DNA of 64,000 nt from positions 62,001 through 126,000 of the forward strand of contig NZ_CP006570.1 of NCBI RefSeq assembly GCF_000517425.1, read 5' to 3'. Both the position numbers and the translations under genes were made by a program. Of the stretch, positions 1-9,561 are shown piece after piece. Under the pieces are notes generated by a model. That model was not told the DNA's origin, made no database searches, and saw only the letters and a list, made by a program, of their open reading frames with translations. This stretch comes from Sodalis praecaptivus (GTDB lineage: Bacteria; Pseudomonadota; Gammaproteobacteria; Enterobacterales; Enterobacteriaceae). How positions within the stretch are numbered: position 1 is the first letter of the stretch; every line of letters begins with the position of its first letter.

Positions 1-1
1 T

Positions 2-508
2 GTGCGCGGTGAGCGGCGCCTGTCGGCGCTGGTCGAAATGGTGGGCGATGAATACCGCGCGGACCGGCCGGCTCGAGAGATCGTGATGACGCGACTACTC
101 GAAGTGCTGCTGATCGAGGCGTTTCGCTCTGCCGCCATCACGGCGGCCTCACCGGGTCTGGTACGCGGATTGTCCGATCCCCGATTGGCGCAGGCGCTGC
201 GCCGCCTGCATGATCGTCCGGCCGCGCGCTGGACCATTGCGCTATTGGCCCGCGAGGCGGCGATGTCGCGTTCGGCCTTTTGTGAACGCTTCAGCCGTGA
301 GGTAGGCGTCGCGCCAATGACCTATCTGCTGGTCTGGCGCATGGCGCTCGCCAAACGGTTGCTGAACCAACAGGAGACGTCAATGGCCGAGATCGCCGAG
401 CGTGTGGGCTACAGTTCGGTCAGCGCCTTTGGCGTGGCGTTCACGCGCCATACCGGTATCTCGCCGGGTCGCTATATCACGGAGGGGGACAAGGGGGCTG
501 AAAATTAG
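2..508 (+). CDS. AraC-family transcriptional regulator, C-terminal part (cut by window edge)
   Basis: Only the last 168 residues are inside the window; the reading frame is open at the left edge, so the true start lies upstream. The visible part contains the end of a cupin-type sensor domain (the stretch around ALVEMVGDEYRADRP and LLEVLLIEAFRS is typical of the Cupin_6 subgroup) followed by a two-helix-turn-helix AraC DNA-binding domain from about residue 65. The second HTH has the usual MAEIAERVGYSSVSAF core and the P-x-x-Y ending SPGRY. Members of this subgroup often control a neighbouring oxidoreductase gene; the target here is not visible. The next gene on the same strand begins almost 900 bases downstream, so it is probably the last gene of its transcript. 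Confidence 0.85.
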   Translation: MRGERRLSALVEMVGDEYRADRPAREIVMTRLLEVLLIEAFRSAAITAASPGLVRGLSDPRLAQALRRLHDRPAARWTIALLAREAAMSRSAFCERFSREVGVAPMTYLLVWRMALAKRLLNQQETSMAEIAERVGYSSVSAFGVAFTRHTGISPGRYITEGDKGAEN

Positions 509-1381
509 TGGCCCGAGACGGAGCGAATCCCCTTTTCTGGCAAGTATTAGCCATAGCGGGAATCAGGGGGAAGATCGGGCAAGTGATAATGTGGGTGCGT
601 TCAATAATTAATGCTAAAGGTGAATGATATTATATTGACTTATTGCCGCAACGGTCAGCGTCATATTTTTCGCCCCTTTAGCGTGATGCATTTTGCTACG
701 CAGCGGACAATAGCACTTGCTCATGTGGGGGTTGGCAATAATAAACCCCTATTCCAGGGTTGAACAGGTCATTACAGGTCGCCATGGGTGAACCGACTAT
801 CTTGACGACAGCGGGAGTAATCAGTACAGTATTTTGCGTGTTATTGTGGGTTGTGAGGCAATATTCTGAGATGAGGCAGGGCGGGTATCTAGCATATGGA
901 ATATGTCGGTGTATGATGTTTTTGGTATATTAATTTACTCTCTCATCATATTAAATATCTGCTTCTTCCGCGCAGAATGATCTGTTTTCTTCGCCTCTGA
1001 TGTTAGAAAGAAAACGGTTGAACCTGATACCTCAATTATCTAGGTGCTCAACGTCGTTTGCGGTGGCGGTAATGCCATTGTTCCCATGATCGGTCAACGC
1101 CCAGGCGATAATAGATACTCAAAGGGGCGACGGCGCTTAACGCTCACTATTGGTGGTTCGCCGTGCAAAACGGGTCCGCCGTAGAGACGCCCGCCCTTTT
1201 AGTTCGATGCGCGATACCACCGTTAGCCTATCAGGGCCTCAATGTGCCTTGGCCCCTTCTTCTTTTGCCGGGGAAACTGATCCTCCGGCAAGGCAACGAC
1301 GGCAAGGGGAAAAGCCGCAAAGGGGCGTTACCTACCTGTACGCGTAGGTTTATCGACAATTTTACCGGGAAGCAAACGCGA
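509..1381. other. Long gap without a supported gene
   Basis: No frame here gives a convincing protein. The left half is A+T-rich and the right part (about 1150-1350) is G+C-rich. The frame of the following LuxR gene stays open up to 1163, but that extension has no ribosome-binding site and no regulator-like composition. The promoter of the PAS-LuxR gene should be in this gap. The sequence may include decayed coding DNA, which I could not identify. Confidence 0.4.
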
Positions 1382-2065
1382 ATGTTCAAACAAGACGATC
1401 CACAAAGCATCACGGCCTTGATTGGGTTTTTTGAGCAGTTGGATGAGCCTTGGGGCATTAAAGATGGGGAGTCTCGACACGTTTACATGAATAGCGCCGC
1501 GCTGCATTACACCAGCACGCCAAGTAAGTTTGATTTTGCCGGTAGGAAAGATGATGAATTTCCCGTCGCCTGGTCGGAAATGGCCCAAGCGTTGCAAGAA
1601 CACGATAGAATCGCAGAGAACAGTCAACGAAGCGCTACCGTTATAGAAACCCACTATTGGTACGGCGAGCAGACGCTGAAACCCTTCCTGAGCAGTAAAT
1701 TTCCCATATACGATGCCCAACGCCAGTGTTTAGGAACGGTGTGGAACGCCCGGGAAGTGATCCTGGTATCACCGCTGCTATTAATCAATAACAAGCGGCC
1801 TTCCGTACTCCACACGGAACAGTCGCAAACGCTTTTTACTAAAAAAGAATTGGAGCTGGTGTTTTTTTTGCAGCAAAAGTTTTCGGCGAAAGAGATAGCG
1901 CAAATATTGCAAATTTCTTATCGAACCGTGGAAAATCGCGTTTTCTCGATATACCAAAAAGCCGGCGTGCATTCCCTGTCTCAATTTATTGAGTTTTGTA
2001 AAAATGCGGGGCTGGATAACTATATACCGCACAACTTCCTGCATAAGGGCGTTGTTTTTTGTTAA
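1382..2065 (+). CDS. PAS-like sensor / LuxR-type HTH transcriptional regulator
   Basis: A 227-residue regulator. Residues about 10-130 look like a PAS sensor domain (FEQLDEPWGIKDGESRHVYM is a typical PAS entry), followed by a LuxR-type helix-turn-helix at about 155-210 (FTKKELELVFFLQQKFSAKE, then ISYRTVENRVFSIYQKAGV). This architecture is common in enterobacterial regulators without a phosphoacceptor domain. The start at 1382 was chosen because GGAAG lies about nine bases upstream and the PAS domain begins directly after it; the same frame is open back to 1163 without such support. The permease gene begins 24 bases after the stop, so the two are probably co-transcribed and the regulator may control transport of the permease substrate. 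The ligand is unknown. Confidence 0.8.
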   Translation: MFKQDDPQSITALIGFFEQLDEPWGIKDGESRHVYMNSAALHYTSTPSKFDFAGRKDDEFPVAWSEMAQALQEHDRIAENSQRSATVIETHYWYGEQTLKPFLSSKFPIYDAQRQCLGTVWNAREVILVSPLLLINNKRPSVLHTEQSQTLFTKKELELVFFLQQKFSAKEIAQILQISYRTVENRVFSIYQKAGVHSLSQFIEFCKNAGLDNYIPHNFLHKGVVFC

Positions 2066-2089
2066 TGGATTATTTCGGATCATAATACC

Positions 2090-3391
2090 ATGATTTCACT
2101 GACTGATTATTCATTATGCCGCGTTCCTCAAAACAGGCGATTGCCTTTTTTAAGCGTAGCGTTGGTGCATATGGGCATGTTAACCGCGTTGGATCAGTTT
2201 ATGCTTGGCGCGGTATTGGGCCATGCGATGACGCTTACCGATGCTTATATCGCCATCGCCATCGGTAGCCTGATTTTCGGTGTGGTGACGCTTGGGCTGG
2301 GATTGGCGGGCATGCGCGAAGGATTATCCGGCAGCCTTCTGGCCCGCTGGTGCGGTTTTGGCCGGATCGGATCCGCTTTGATCGGTATCGTGATTGCGAT
2401 AAGTTTGCTCGGCTGGTTTGGCGTGCAAAATGCAGTGTTTGCCAAAGGATTGAATTATGCTTTGAATGATGCGCTGGGCTTCAAGGGGGCGGCTATCCTT
2501 TCCGGTACCGCCATCACCCTGCTGGTGGCTTATGGTTTCGATGCATTGAAAGTTACCGCCAAGCTGGCGGTGCCGATATTCATTGTGGTGGTGGGCTATA
2601 TTTCCGTCACCACCCTGTCGGGGCACAACCCTATCGAATTATTTCAGCGTACCCCCGGCGGATCCGCCATGAGTATTGGCGAGGGTATCACCATGGTCGT
2701 CGGCGGCAGTATTGTTGCCGGGTTGATCACACCGGATATGAGCCGTTATTGTCGTAATGGGAAACACGTCTTTTGGATGACCACACTGACCATTGTGGTT
2801 GGCGAATTCATCATCAATGGCGTGGCGATAATGATTGCACGCGCGCTCAACATGTCGGATGTGGTAACCATCATGGCACAAACCGCAGGCGGCATGGGGC
2901 TCGTAACGGTGATCTTTTCAACGCTCCGCATTAACGATATCAACCTTTATTCCTCGTCGTTGGGTATCGCCAATGCGGTGGAGATGCTGGTGGGTAAAAA
3001 AATCCGCTATGTCTGGATAACGCTATTGATAGGCTTTACCGGTACGGCTTTTTCCGCGATGGGCATATTGGAGCGGTTTGTGGATTTTCTCAACTTCCTC
3101 GGCATCTTGTTCCCGCCGATTATCGGCATAATGCTGGTGGATTACTACATTTTACGATCGCACCGAGATGTGCTTGACGCAACGCGCCTTAATCATACCT
3201 TGCCGGATGGCGCCGCTACGCCCGCTATAGGCTGGTGTGCGATCGTTTCTTGGTTAACGGGAAGCATCGTGGGCTTTGCCGTAGAGGCGGGTGTGTCTTC
3301 ACTCAACTCTTTATTTGCCGCCAGTGCGCTTTATTGGCTGATCAATGTTGCCCTGCGCGCGCCTAAGAGGCGTTCACAGAGTTTCGGCTAA
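2090..3391 (+). CDS. Cytosine permease-like NCS1-family transporter
   Basis: A 433-residue inner-membrane protein with about 12 hydrophobic segments. The order and motifs resemble CodB-type members of the nucleobase:cation symporter-1 family: an early DQFMLGA segment, a glycine-rich second helix pair and a late LFPPIIGIMLVDYYILR segment, the latter very typical of NCS1 proteins. The likely role is proton- or sodium-coupled uptake of a nucleobase or related heterocycle. No cytosine deaminase or other catabolic gene is adjacent, so the substrate cannot be fixed from context. It follows the PAS-LuxR gene by 24 bases, with only a weak ribosome-binding site (CGGAT), consistent with coupling to that gene. 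The next gene is more than 300 bases away and begins a different operon. Confidence 0.8.
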   Translation: MISLTDYSLCRVPQNRRLPFLSVALVHMGMLTALDQFMLGAVLGHAMTLTDAYIAIAIGSLIFGVVTLGLGLAGMREGLSGSLLARWCGFGRIGSALIGIVIAISLLGWFGVQNAVFAKGLNYALNDALGFKGAAILSGTAITLLVAYGFDALKVTAKLAVPIFIVVVGYISVTTLSGHNPIELFQRTPGGSAMSIGEGITMVVGGSIVAGLITPDMSRYCRNGKHVFWMTTLTIVVGEFIINGVAIMIARALNMSDVVTIMAQTAGGMGLVTVIFSTLRINDINLYSSSLGIANAVEMLVGKKIRYVWITLLIGFTGTAFSAMGILERFVDFLNFLGILFPPIIGIMLVDYYILRSHRDVLDATRLNHTLPDGAATPAIGWCAIVSWLTGSIVGFAVEAGVSSLNSLFAASALYWLINVALRAPKRRSQSFG

Positions 3392-3708
3392 TACCCGCGA
3401 TCCCCCTTATTCCTTCATCCACTTTCTCTAAAGTCCCTAGCGCGCCGTAACGAGGCAATGATAGCGCTGCGCCGAAGAGCGGCGCGGCGCAATAAAGGAG
3501 CGCGGGCAAGGCGAGTTTGCGGCCTCAGCCTCGCTATGTGTGCCTCACCTGCTTGCCGGCTAAAGAGTCCCTGCACACCGGTTTGGCAAACATCATTTAA
3601 CATTAACCACTTGATACTCTTTTCGAGACATCACAACCGGATTCGTTGCGCCGCAAGGTCGGCCGCTGCGCAAGGCCGTGGTTGGGACCTCTTAAACGGA
3701 AGGGAACA
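3392..3708. other. Intergenic region upstream of the dehydrogenase operon
   Basis: About 317 bases between the permease and the dehydrogenase small-subunit gene. No convincing coding frame was found. It presumably holds the operon promoter; I could not pick out a clear -35/-10 pair or a terminator with a T-run. Confidence 0.35.
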
Positions 3709-4248
3709 ATGCGCCTTTTATCCCGTCGCCAATGGCTAGTTGGCGCCGCCGGCGTACTGGCCGCGGCGATAAGCAGCCAGTATTTGCGCCAGTTTTTCAC
3801 CTATCTACAACCCGCTGCCTTGCCGACAGCGGCGCCTTTGCTGCCGGTTTCCGCGCCGTTTATGGCGGTGTCAAAAAAATTGACCGGTATCGACAAACTT
3901 CAGCCAGATCTGGCCTTCGCTCTTTATCGTTCGCTGTATCATCCCCAATTGGACGCCCAGCTGGAAGCGCTCTTGTCACGCCTGGATGAGCAGCACGGCA
4001 GCGCAGGACCGCCGTGGCTGGAGGTACTGGCGCAGCAATCGCCGCCACTGCGCCAGCTATACCATCAGCTTATCAACGGGTGGTATCTCGGCGTGGTCGG
4101 ACAGGGCGACAATCTGCGCTGTATTGCTTTTGAGAATCTGGTCAGTTATCGCCTCCTACATCACGTGCTGCTGCCGCCGAGCTATGCCCCCGGTCCGCCA
4201 AATTTCTGGGTCAAAAAGCCCGGCGCGGAGGTCAGTGCCCATGGCTAA
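3709..4248 (+). CDS. FAD-dependent sugar (alcohol) dehydrogenase, small subunit
   Basis: A 179-residue protein with a twin-arginine signal (SRRQWLVGAAG, then a hydrophobic stretch), so the folded complex is expected to be exported through Tat. The mature part has features of the sorbitol dehydrogenase small-subunit family (FAD-SLDH): FMAVSKKLTGIDKLQPDLA near the front, then VVGQGDNLRCIAFENLVSY, and a C-terminal PPNFWVKKPG. Such subunits carry the catalytic FAD subunit across the membrane and stabilise it. The start at 3709 is preceded by AAGGGAA; it is followed by the large-subunit gene with an 8-base overlap. With the next two genes it forms a classic small / GMC flavoprotein / cytochrome c three-subunit dehydrogenase. 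Confidence 0.82.
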   Translation: MRLLSRRQWLVGAAGVLAAAISSQYLRQFFTYLQPAALPTAAPLLPVSAPFMAVSKKLTGIDKLQPDLAFALYRSLYHPQLDAQLEALLSRLDEQHGSAGPPWLEVLAQQSPPLRQLYHQLINGWYLGVVGQGDNLRCIAFENLVSYRLLHHVLLPPSYAPGPPNFWVKKPGAEVSAHG

Positions 4249-5845
4249 CGCGATAAGTGCGGATGTGGTGGTGATTGGCGCGGGCATCGCCGGAGCGCTT
4301 GCCGCGCTGAAAATAGCCCGAGCCGGCGCCTCGGTGGTCGTTTTGGAATCCGGCCCGATCATCAAGCGCGCGCAGGCCGTTGAGAGATTTCGTCAGTCTC
4401 CCCTGAAAGGGGATTTTACCGAGCCCTATCCCGCGACACCCTGGGCGCCGCAGCCAAAATTTCAGCCGCACGATAACCAGTATCTTATACAAAAAGGGCC
4501 AGACCCCTATTTGGCCCAGTATCTACGCGGCGTCGGAGGCACCACCTGGCATTGGGCCGGTCAGGCATTTCGTTTGCTGCCCAACGACATGAAGCTGCGC
4601 ACGCTCTACGGTGTCGGGCGTGATTGGCCGATAAGTTATGCGGATCTTGAACCCTATTACTATGAAGCAGAAGTATTCATGGGCGTGTCTGGGGACGATG
4701 CGCTGGGATCGCCGCGCGCCCAGCCATACCCTTTGCCGGGGCTACCGCTACCCTATGGCTTTGAGCGTATTCGTCAACGCATCGCCGGCCAGGGTTACGT
4801 GCTGGGGATAGGCCCGCAGGCGCGCAATAGTATCGCTTATGACGGCCGGCCAGCCTGTTGCGGTAATAACAACTGTTTACCCATCTGCCCCATTGATGCG
4901 CAATACCATGGCGGTATTGCCGTAAATAAAGCCATCGCCGCCGGGGCGCGGGTTGTGGCCAATGCGGTGGTTTACGCCATCCGTGCCGATGACGGCGGCT
5001 ATATTCGCGGGGTAGAGTATCTCGATGCCAATAAACAAAGCCATAAAGTCCGGGGGCGATGCTTTGTTCTCACCGCCAACGGCATCGAAAGCCCAAAATT
5101 ATTGCTTATGTCGCAGAGCAAGCGCTTCCCCGCCGGTATTGCCAACCGCTCGGGTATGGTTGGCCGTAATTTGATGGATCATCCCGGCGCCTCGGTCATC
5201 TTTTTCGCCGACGAACCGGTCTATTTCGGCCGCGGGCCGATGCGCCCCGGCAGCATTAATAATACCCGCGATGGGCCCTTTCGTCGGGAACGTTCCGCCG
5301 TGCGCATTGATGTCGCCAATACCTCACCGGTTCGTTTTTTGACCGAGCGGCTTATTCGCCAGGGTTATTATGGCAAGCAGTTAAACGAACGGTTGCTATA
5401 TCAGTCGGCGCATTACGTGCAGCTTAAATCTTTACTAGAGATGTTGCCCGATCCTGACAATCGCGTGGTATTAAGCAAGACCGCTCGGGATGCCTGGGGG
5501 CTCCCCCGCCTGGAAGTCCATTACCGTTTTCCCGACTATGTGCATCGTGGTTATGACCAATCTCTAAGGGATTTTCAAAATATTGTCGGACTACTGGGCG
5601 GTACAGAGGCGGAATACAGCGAGCGGGGTGTTTATGACAACAACCAGCATATTACCGGCACGATGATCATGGGTCGGGATCCGGCGGATTCGGTTGTCGA
5701 TGGCGACTGCCGCGCCCACGATCATCCGAATTTGTTTATTGCCGGCACCGGCATCATGCCTTCCGCCGCCACGGTAAATTCAACGCTGACCGGCACCGCC
5801 CTGGCGCTGCGCATGGCCGATGCGGTACTGGACCATTTGGCGTGA
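4241..5845 (+). CDS. GMC-family FAD dehydrogenase, large catalytic subunit with 3Fe-4S cysteines
   Basis: A 534-residue flavoprotein of the glucose-methanol-choline family. The N-terminus has the FAD-binding Rossmann motif (VVVIGAGIAGALAALK, residues about 9-24). The C-terminus has the GMC signature region with HITGTMIMG and FIAGTGIMPSAATVNST, which supplies the catalytic His and Asn. Cys207, Cys212 and Cys216 form a C-x4-C-x3-C pattern like the 3Fe-4S site of membrane-bound fructose dehydrogenase and gluconate 2-dehydrogenase. The complex should oxidise a sugar, sugar alcohol or sugar acid in the periplasm and pass electrons via the iron-sulphur centre to the cytochrome subunit and then ubiquinone. 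The gene overlaps the small-subunit gene by 8 bases. The exact substrate cannot be read from sequence; sorbitol, fructose, gluconate or 2-ketogluconate are possible. Confidence 0.85.
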   Translation: MANAISADVVVIGAGIAGALAALKIARAGASVVVLESGPIIKRAQAVERFRQSPLKGDFTEPYPATPWAPQPKFQPHDNQYLIQKGPDPYLAQYLRGVGGTTWHWAGQAFRLLPNDMKLRTLYGVGRDWPISYADLEPYYYEAEVFMGVSGDDALGSPRAQPYPLPGLPLPYGFERIRQRIAGQGYVLGIGPQARNSIAYDGRPACCGNNNCLPICPIDAQYHGGIAVNKAIAAGARVVANAVVYAIRADDGGYIRGVEYLDANKQSHKVRGRCFVLTANGIESPKLLLMSQSKRFPAGIANRSGMVGRNLMDHPGASVIFFADEPVYFGRGPMRPGSINNTRDGPFRRERSAVRIDVANTSPVRFLTERLIRQGYYGKQLNERLLYQSAHYVQLKSLLEMLPDPDNRVVLSKTARDAWGLPRLEVHYRFPDYVHRGYDQSLRDFQNIVGLLGGTEAEYSERGVYDNNQHITGTMIMGRDPADSVVDGDCRAHDHPNLFIAGTGIMPSAATVNSTLTGTALALRMADAVLDHLA

Positions 5846-5871
5846 ACAGTCGTTGGCGACGTGAGGACACG

Positions 5872-7206
5872 ATGGGCAATGATGGCTTAAGAACACGCTT
5901 GCTCGCCCTGCTCCTGGCGGTTAGCGGGGCGCAAGCCCAGGCGCCGCAGCCCCCCGCGGCGGATCTCATCGCCCGCGGCCGTTACCTCACGCTCGCCGGC
6001 GATTGTGGCGCCTGCCACACCGCGCCGGGCGCAGCGCTCGATTTTGGCGGCGGTTATCCGTTGGCCACGCCCGTTGGCGTCATTTACAGCACAAATATTT
6101 CCTCCGATAAGATCCGCGGGATCGGCGGCTGGAGCGACGAGGCTTTTGTCCGCGCGGTTCGCGAAGGGGTCAGCCAAGATGGCCATTTGTTGTATCCCGC
6201 CATGCCTTATGACGCTTACGCCAAGCTGAAACGCGAGGATGTCCTGGCGATTAAAGCCTATCTCATGTCGCTGCCGCCGGCGGTATCCTCCGTACCGTCA
6301 ACGGAGCTTTCCTTCCCCTTTAATCAACGCTGGGGATTAACGGTTTGGCGCTGGCTTCATTTGGCGCGCGGCGAATTAAGAGATGAAAGCGCACAAACGC
6401 CGGCCTGGAACCGCGGCCGATATCTGGTCGAAGCGCTGGCACACTGCGGCACATGCCATACCCCTCGTACCTTCACCTATGGCATGGACAATGCCAAAGC
6501 CTTCGGGGGAGGGGATTTGGGAGCTTGGGTGGCCTTCAATATTACGCCGGATCGTAACGCCGGCATCGGCACCTGGAGCCGAACGGAATTGGCAAGCTAT
6601 TTAAAAAGCGGCTGTATTAAGGGTAAAGCGTCCGCCGCCGGCGGCATGGCCGAAGCAATTGAACAAAGCCTGCAATACCTGACGGAAACGGACCGTTTGG
6701 CCATAGCGGAATACATCGGCTCCCTGGCGGCGGTGCGAGATAATAGGCAAACGCGGCCGCGGGATCGCTGGGGAACGGCCTCATCCACGGTCTACGCCCT
6801 GCGCGCCGGACGGCTCTCCAGCGCAACCGGCGCTGGACTGTATAATAGCCACTGCGCATCCTGTCACGGCGGCGAAGGGGAGGGTAACGGCGACGGCGAG
6901 GGTTTTCCTTCGCTGTTTCACCATACCACGACAGGGGCTTACGACAGCCGCAACGTCGTCGCGGTGATCCTCACCGGCGTGTCGCGTCGCGGCCAAACTA
7001 CCACGGTGATGATGCCTGCGTTTGCCGAATGGCTCGAGGATGAACAGGTCGCGGCGCTGAGCAATTTTGTCAGCGCACAGTTTGGTCATCCGTCTGCGGC
7101 AACGATCACGCCCGCCAGGGTCAAGGCGCTGCGCGAAGCGTTAAGGGCGCCCTCTCCAGCGGCTATCGAAGATGGTCGTCTGGAGGAAACACCTAACGGC
7201 AGCTAA
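5872..7206 (+). CDS. Triheme cytochrome c subunit of the FAD dehydrogenase
   Basis: A 444-residue periplasmic cytochrome with a Sec signal peptide ending near AQA and three CxxCH heme-attachment sites: CGACH near residue 45, CGTCH near 192 and CASCH near 329. This is the usual electron-transfer subunit of three-component alcohol, sorbitol, fructose and gluconate dehydrogenases, linking the flavoprotein to the quinone pool. I chose the ATG at 5872 because GAGG lies at 5863-5866; the same frame also begins with a GTG at 5842 that overlaps the stop of the large subunit. It is the last gene of the operon. The tad locus converges on it from the right with a gap of only about 100 bases. Confidence 0.87.
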   Translation: MGNDGLRTRLLALLLAVSGAQAQAPQPPAADLIARGRYLTLAGDCGACHTAPGAALDFGGGYPLATPVGVIYSTNISSDKIRGIGGWSDEAFVRAVREGVSQDGHLLYPAMPYDAYAKLKREDVLAIKAYLMSLPPAVSSVPSTELSFPFNQRWGLTVWRWLHLARGELRDESAQTPAWNRGRYLVEALAHCGTCHTPRTFTYGMDNAKAFGGGDLGAWVAFNITPDRNAGIGTWSRTELASYLKSGCIKGKASAAGGMAEAIEQSLQYLTETDRLAIAEYIGSLAAVRDNRQTRPRDRWGTASSTVYALRAGRLSSATGAGLYNSHCASCHGGEGEGNGDGEGFPSLFHHTTTGAYDSRNVVAVILTGVSRRGQTTTVMMPAFAEWLEDEQVAALSNFVSAQFGHPSAATITPARVKALREALRAPSPAAIEDGRLEETPNGS

Positions 7207-7303
7207 CGTCGCTTAGGCGCGCGCAATGACGGTAGACCCTGTCTTCGACGGCGCCGCCAATAGGGCCCCATGGCGACGCCAGGCTAAAAGAACGTTGTCA
7301 CTA

Positions 7304-8917
7304 TTAGTCTTTTACGATGTTGTGTCCTATTTTTTCGCTACCATGAACAGCTTCTTTTAAGGAGGTCGCAAATTCTGAAGGCTTTGTCACTGCTGGTATG
7401 GGTATATCCATGCCATCTACGGTCTTAGTTCGGGTCTCTGGAGAGAGTAAGCACGCATTCCATTTTATTTTAGGCGTGTGAGATATCGGTATCACGCTAA
7501 GTTGCCACCTGACATCCCGACAGAGACCTTGACGGATAAAGTCATTAGTGAAGTCAATATGGTTATCTTCAGTGTCACTAATGAAAATTATTTTTTTGAC
7601 GGTGTGCTTATCGTCTTCTTCACTCAAAAGCCGTGAGGCAAAAAGGATCCCGGACAACACCACGGTATTGCCGCCTCCGCCGATACCCTTGATTTTATGT
7701 TCCAACTGAGTGATGTTATTGGTAAGCAGTAAGGCCTCATTGTTGGGGGAACCACCTAAACAGAGATTTCTGAAAAGCTTTGGCAAGTAATGATCGTTAA
7801 CTAGCGAATCCTGAAATATATCACCGTGTTTATCTTTAAACGGTCGATGAAAGCCCATAAGCAATAGATGGGACAGGTGATTATAATGTTCAACACCAGC
7901 AACACGCATCATCCTTCCGGCCTCCTCCTGATAAAAAGGGAGTTGACCAGCAGAATTTATACCAGATTTAGTGAATAAAAGCTTATTTTTATATTCTAGT
8001 GAATTTTTGATATCCACAAGTTGGTACAATGAAAGAGTGCGGTGAGCATCTGCATAGGTTGATAATTGATACTTATTGACTAGACTTTCAGGAATATTTT
8101 GCAGACTGCGAGCCTTATCGGAAAGATAAAACATTTGTATAGGGTGATAACCTGTGTTCATCACTAACGGCATATAACACTTTTCTTGGTAAAGTACCCC
8201 TGCATCAAAAGGCACAATGGCGATGCGGCTGTTTTTATCGAGACGGTGAATGTTATGGAATTCCCTCATAGCATCACGCTTCAATCGGTTAATTTTTTTT
8301 ATACAACCGGTGTTTTGCTCTATGACATCTTCACTCATGCCCCCTTTTTCAAAGTCTAAAGCGCGAACTTTGTTGTTCTCGTCCTCGCACCAAAAATCAT
8401 TCATTGAGGAAGAAACATCTAAAACAAAGACAATGTCTTTTCGTTGGTTAGAGGTAAATTTCTTTTGTGCCACGGCATTGTCAGCAACGCCCACGGAGGC
8501 GGGAAAAGTTTGGTACAAATCGGATGCAATCCAAGCGTGGTGAACGGTTTGCGCCTGGACATGATACTCAACATAGTCTGCATTGGCCCGATCGCTGCCC
8601 GAGGGCTTAACGCTAACTTCAATGCTCGGCATTCCCTTCAGCTGCGGCATATACGCCCGAACATATTCCGTGGCAAGCTGGCGATGTCGCTCAACATTGC
8701 CGCGCTTTTCAGGGCTATCTTCGGCGGTGAGCGCCAGCGCCGCTTGCTCTAGCGCATCCGAAAGCCGGGCTTTTTGGTTCAAGAAGTGGGCACCGTCTAG
8801 GCCAAATGCGGTGAGCGTGACCATGAGCGTTGACAATAATGCGCAACACACGGCATAGGAGCCGCGTTCGTTATGGTATAACAGACGAAGACGCTGCTTC
8901 ACTTTTATTCTCCACAT
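7304..8917 (-). CDS. tadG: TadG-like pilus assembly protein with von Willebrand factor A domain
   Basis: A 537-residue protein and the last gene of the leftward tad operon. It has an N-terminal pilin-like hydrophobic segment after NERGSYA, as in TadE/TadG proteins, then a long periplasmic region. A von Willebrand A domain starts near residue 160 with KDIVFVLDVSSSM, whose D-x-S-x-S is the metal-ion-dependent adhesion motif. TadG proteins are thought to act at the cell envelope in Tad (Flp) pilus assembly or attachment. The ATG at 8917 has AGGA seven bases upstream (ACAGGAATAACC) and is preferred to the ATG five codons earlier. Lower G+C than the genes to its left fits acquisition of the whole locus as a unit. 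Confidence 0.82.
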   Translation of the reverse strand: MWRIKVKQRLRLLYHNERGSYAVCCALLSTLMVTLTAFGLDGAHFLNQKARLSDALEQAALALTAEDSPEKRGNVERHRQLATEYVRAYMPQLKGMPSIEVSVKPSGSDRANADYVEYHVQAQTVHHAWIASDLYQTFPASVGVADNAVAQKKFTSNQRKDIVFVLDVSSSMNDFWCEDENNKVRALDFEKGGMSEDVIEQNTGCIKKINRLKRDAMREFHNIHRLDKNSRIAIVPFDAGVLYQEKCYMPLVMNTGYHPIQMFYLSDKARSLQNIPESLVNKYQLSTYADAHRTLSLYQLVDIKNSLEYKNKLLFTKSGINSAGQLPFYQEEAGRMMRVAGVEHYNHLSHLLLMGFHRPFKDKHGDIFQDSLVNDHYLPKLFRNLCLGGSPNNEALLLTNNITQLEHKIKGIGGGGNTVVLSGILFASRLLSEEDDKHTVKKIIFISDTEDNHIDFTNDFIRQGLCRDVRWQLSVIPISHTPKIKWNACLLSPETRTKTVDGMDIPIPAVTKPSEFATSLKEAVHGSEKIGHNIVKD

Positions 8918-8955
8918 GGTTATTCCTGTCATTCTGCGTTATGTATTTGCGCAGG

Positions 8956-9561
8956 TTATCGCGCAACTGCAATAGCGTAAGCGGTTATGTTGCCAAGCTT
9001 GTTAAAGGTGTTACTCATACCGATTTGATAGCAAAGAGTGACTTGGTAGAGAGGCTGTTTGCCATAAAGGTTATTATCAGGAGACAGTGTCCCCAGCGTA
9101 TCCAATCTGGCGGGGGCCTCACAGTTATTGTTCTTCTTGCCGGCACGGAAAAAGCGATATTCGGCAATGGCGCTCCCGGTAGCTAGGGACGTGCGGTTTA
9201 CCAGGGTATTGTTGGCTTCTTTATCGCCGCGAAAAACCAATTCCTCTGCTTTGATTGATAAATTCGATAAATCGCCGTTGATATGCATGTCGTGCAATAT
9301 TATTTTTGCGACCGCATAAAGTTCCTCTACGTCTGCGGATGACAGTGGCTGATGGGGTGGGTAAAGGACGGTACGCTCACGCAGTATGCCGACCAGAGAA
9401 TAACTCAGGCGGTCTAATTTTCCTTGTGTCGATATACACACCGTGATAAATATCAAGAAAATTAATAAGAAACCAAAAAGTGAAATCATCAAACAGCATT
9501 CGACGGCAACTGAGGCATGCTGATTAGTGATAATTGGGCATATTCTGACTTTCTTGTACAA
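8956..9561 (-). CDS. tadF: TadF-like minor pseudopilin
   Basis: A 201-residue protein with a short basic N-terminus and one strong hydrophobic helix (VAVECCLMISLFGFLLIFLI) that carries the conserved Glu of class IV-like pseudopilins. Its place between tadE and tadG and its size match TadF, a minor pseudopilin processed by the TadV peptidase. The start appears to be TTG at 9561, preceded by GAGAGGTCATCT; no ATG is present before the hydrophobic helix. The start overlaps the end of tadE by 38 bases, which suggests translational coupling. Confidence 0.72.
   Translation of the reverse strand: MYKKVRICPIITNQHASVAVECCLMISLFGFLLIFLIFITVCISTQGKLDRLSYSLVGILRERTVLYPPHQPLSSADVEELYAVAKIILHDMHINGDLSNLSIKAEELVFRGDKEANNTLVNRTSLATGSAIAEYRFFRAGKKNNNCEAPARLDTLGTLSPDNNLYGKQPLYQVTLCYQIGMSNTFNKLGNITAYAIAVAR

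Noticed and set aside
1163-1381. N-terminal extension of the PAS-LuxR protein
   Set aside because: No ribosome-binding site at the early start, and the extra 73 residues do not resemble any regulator domain.
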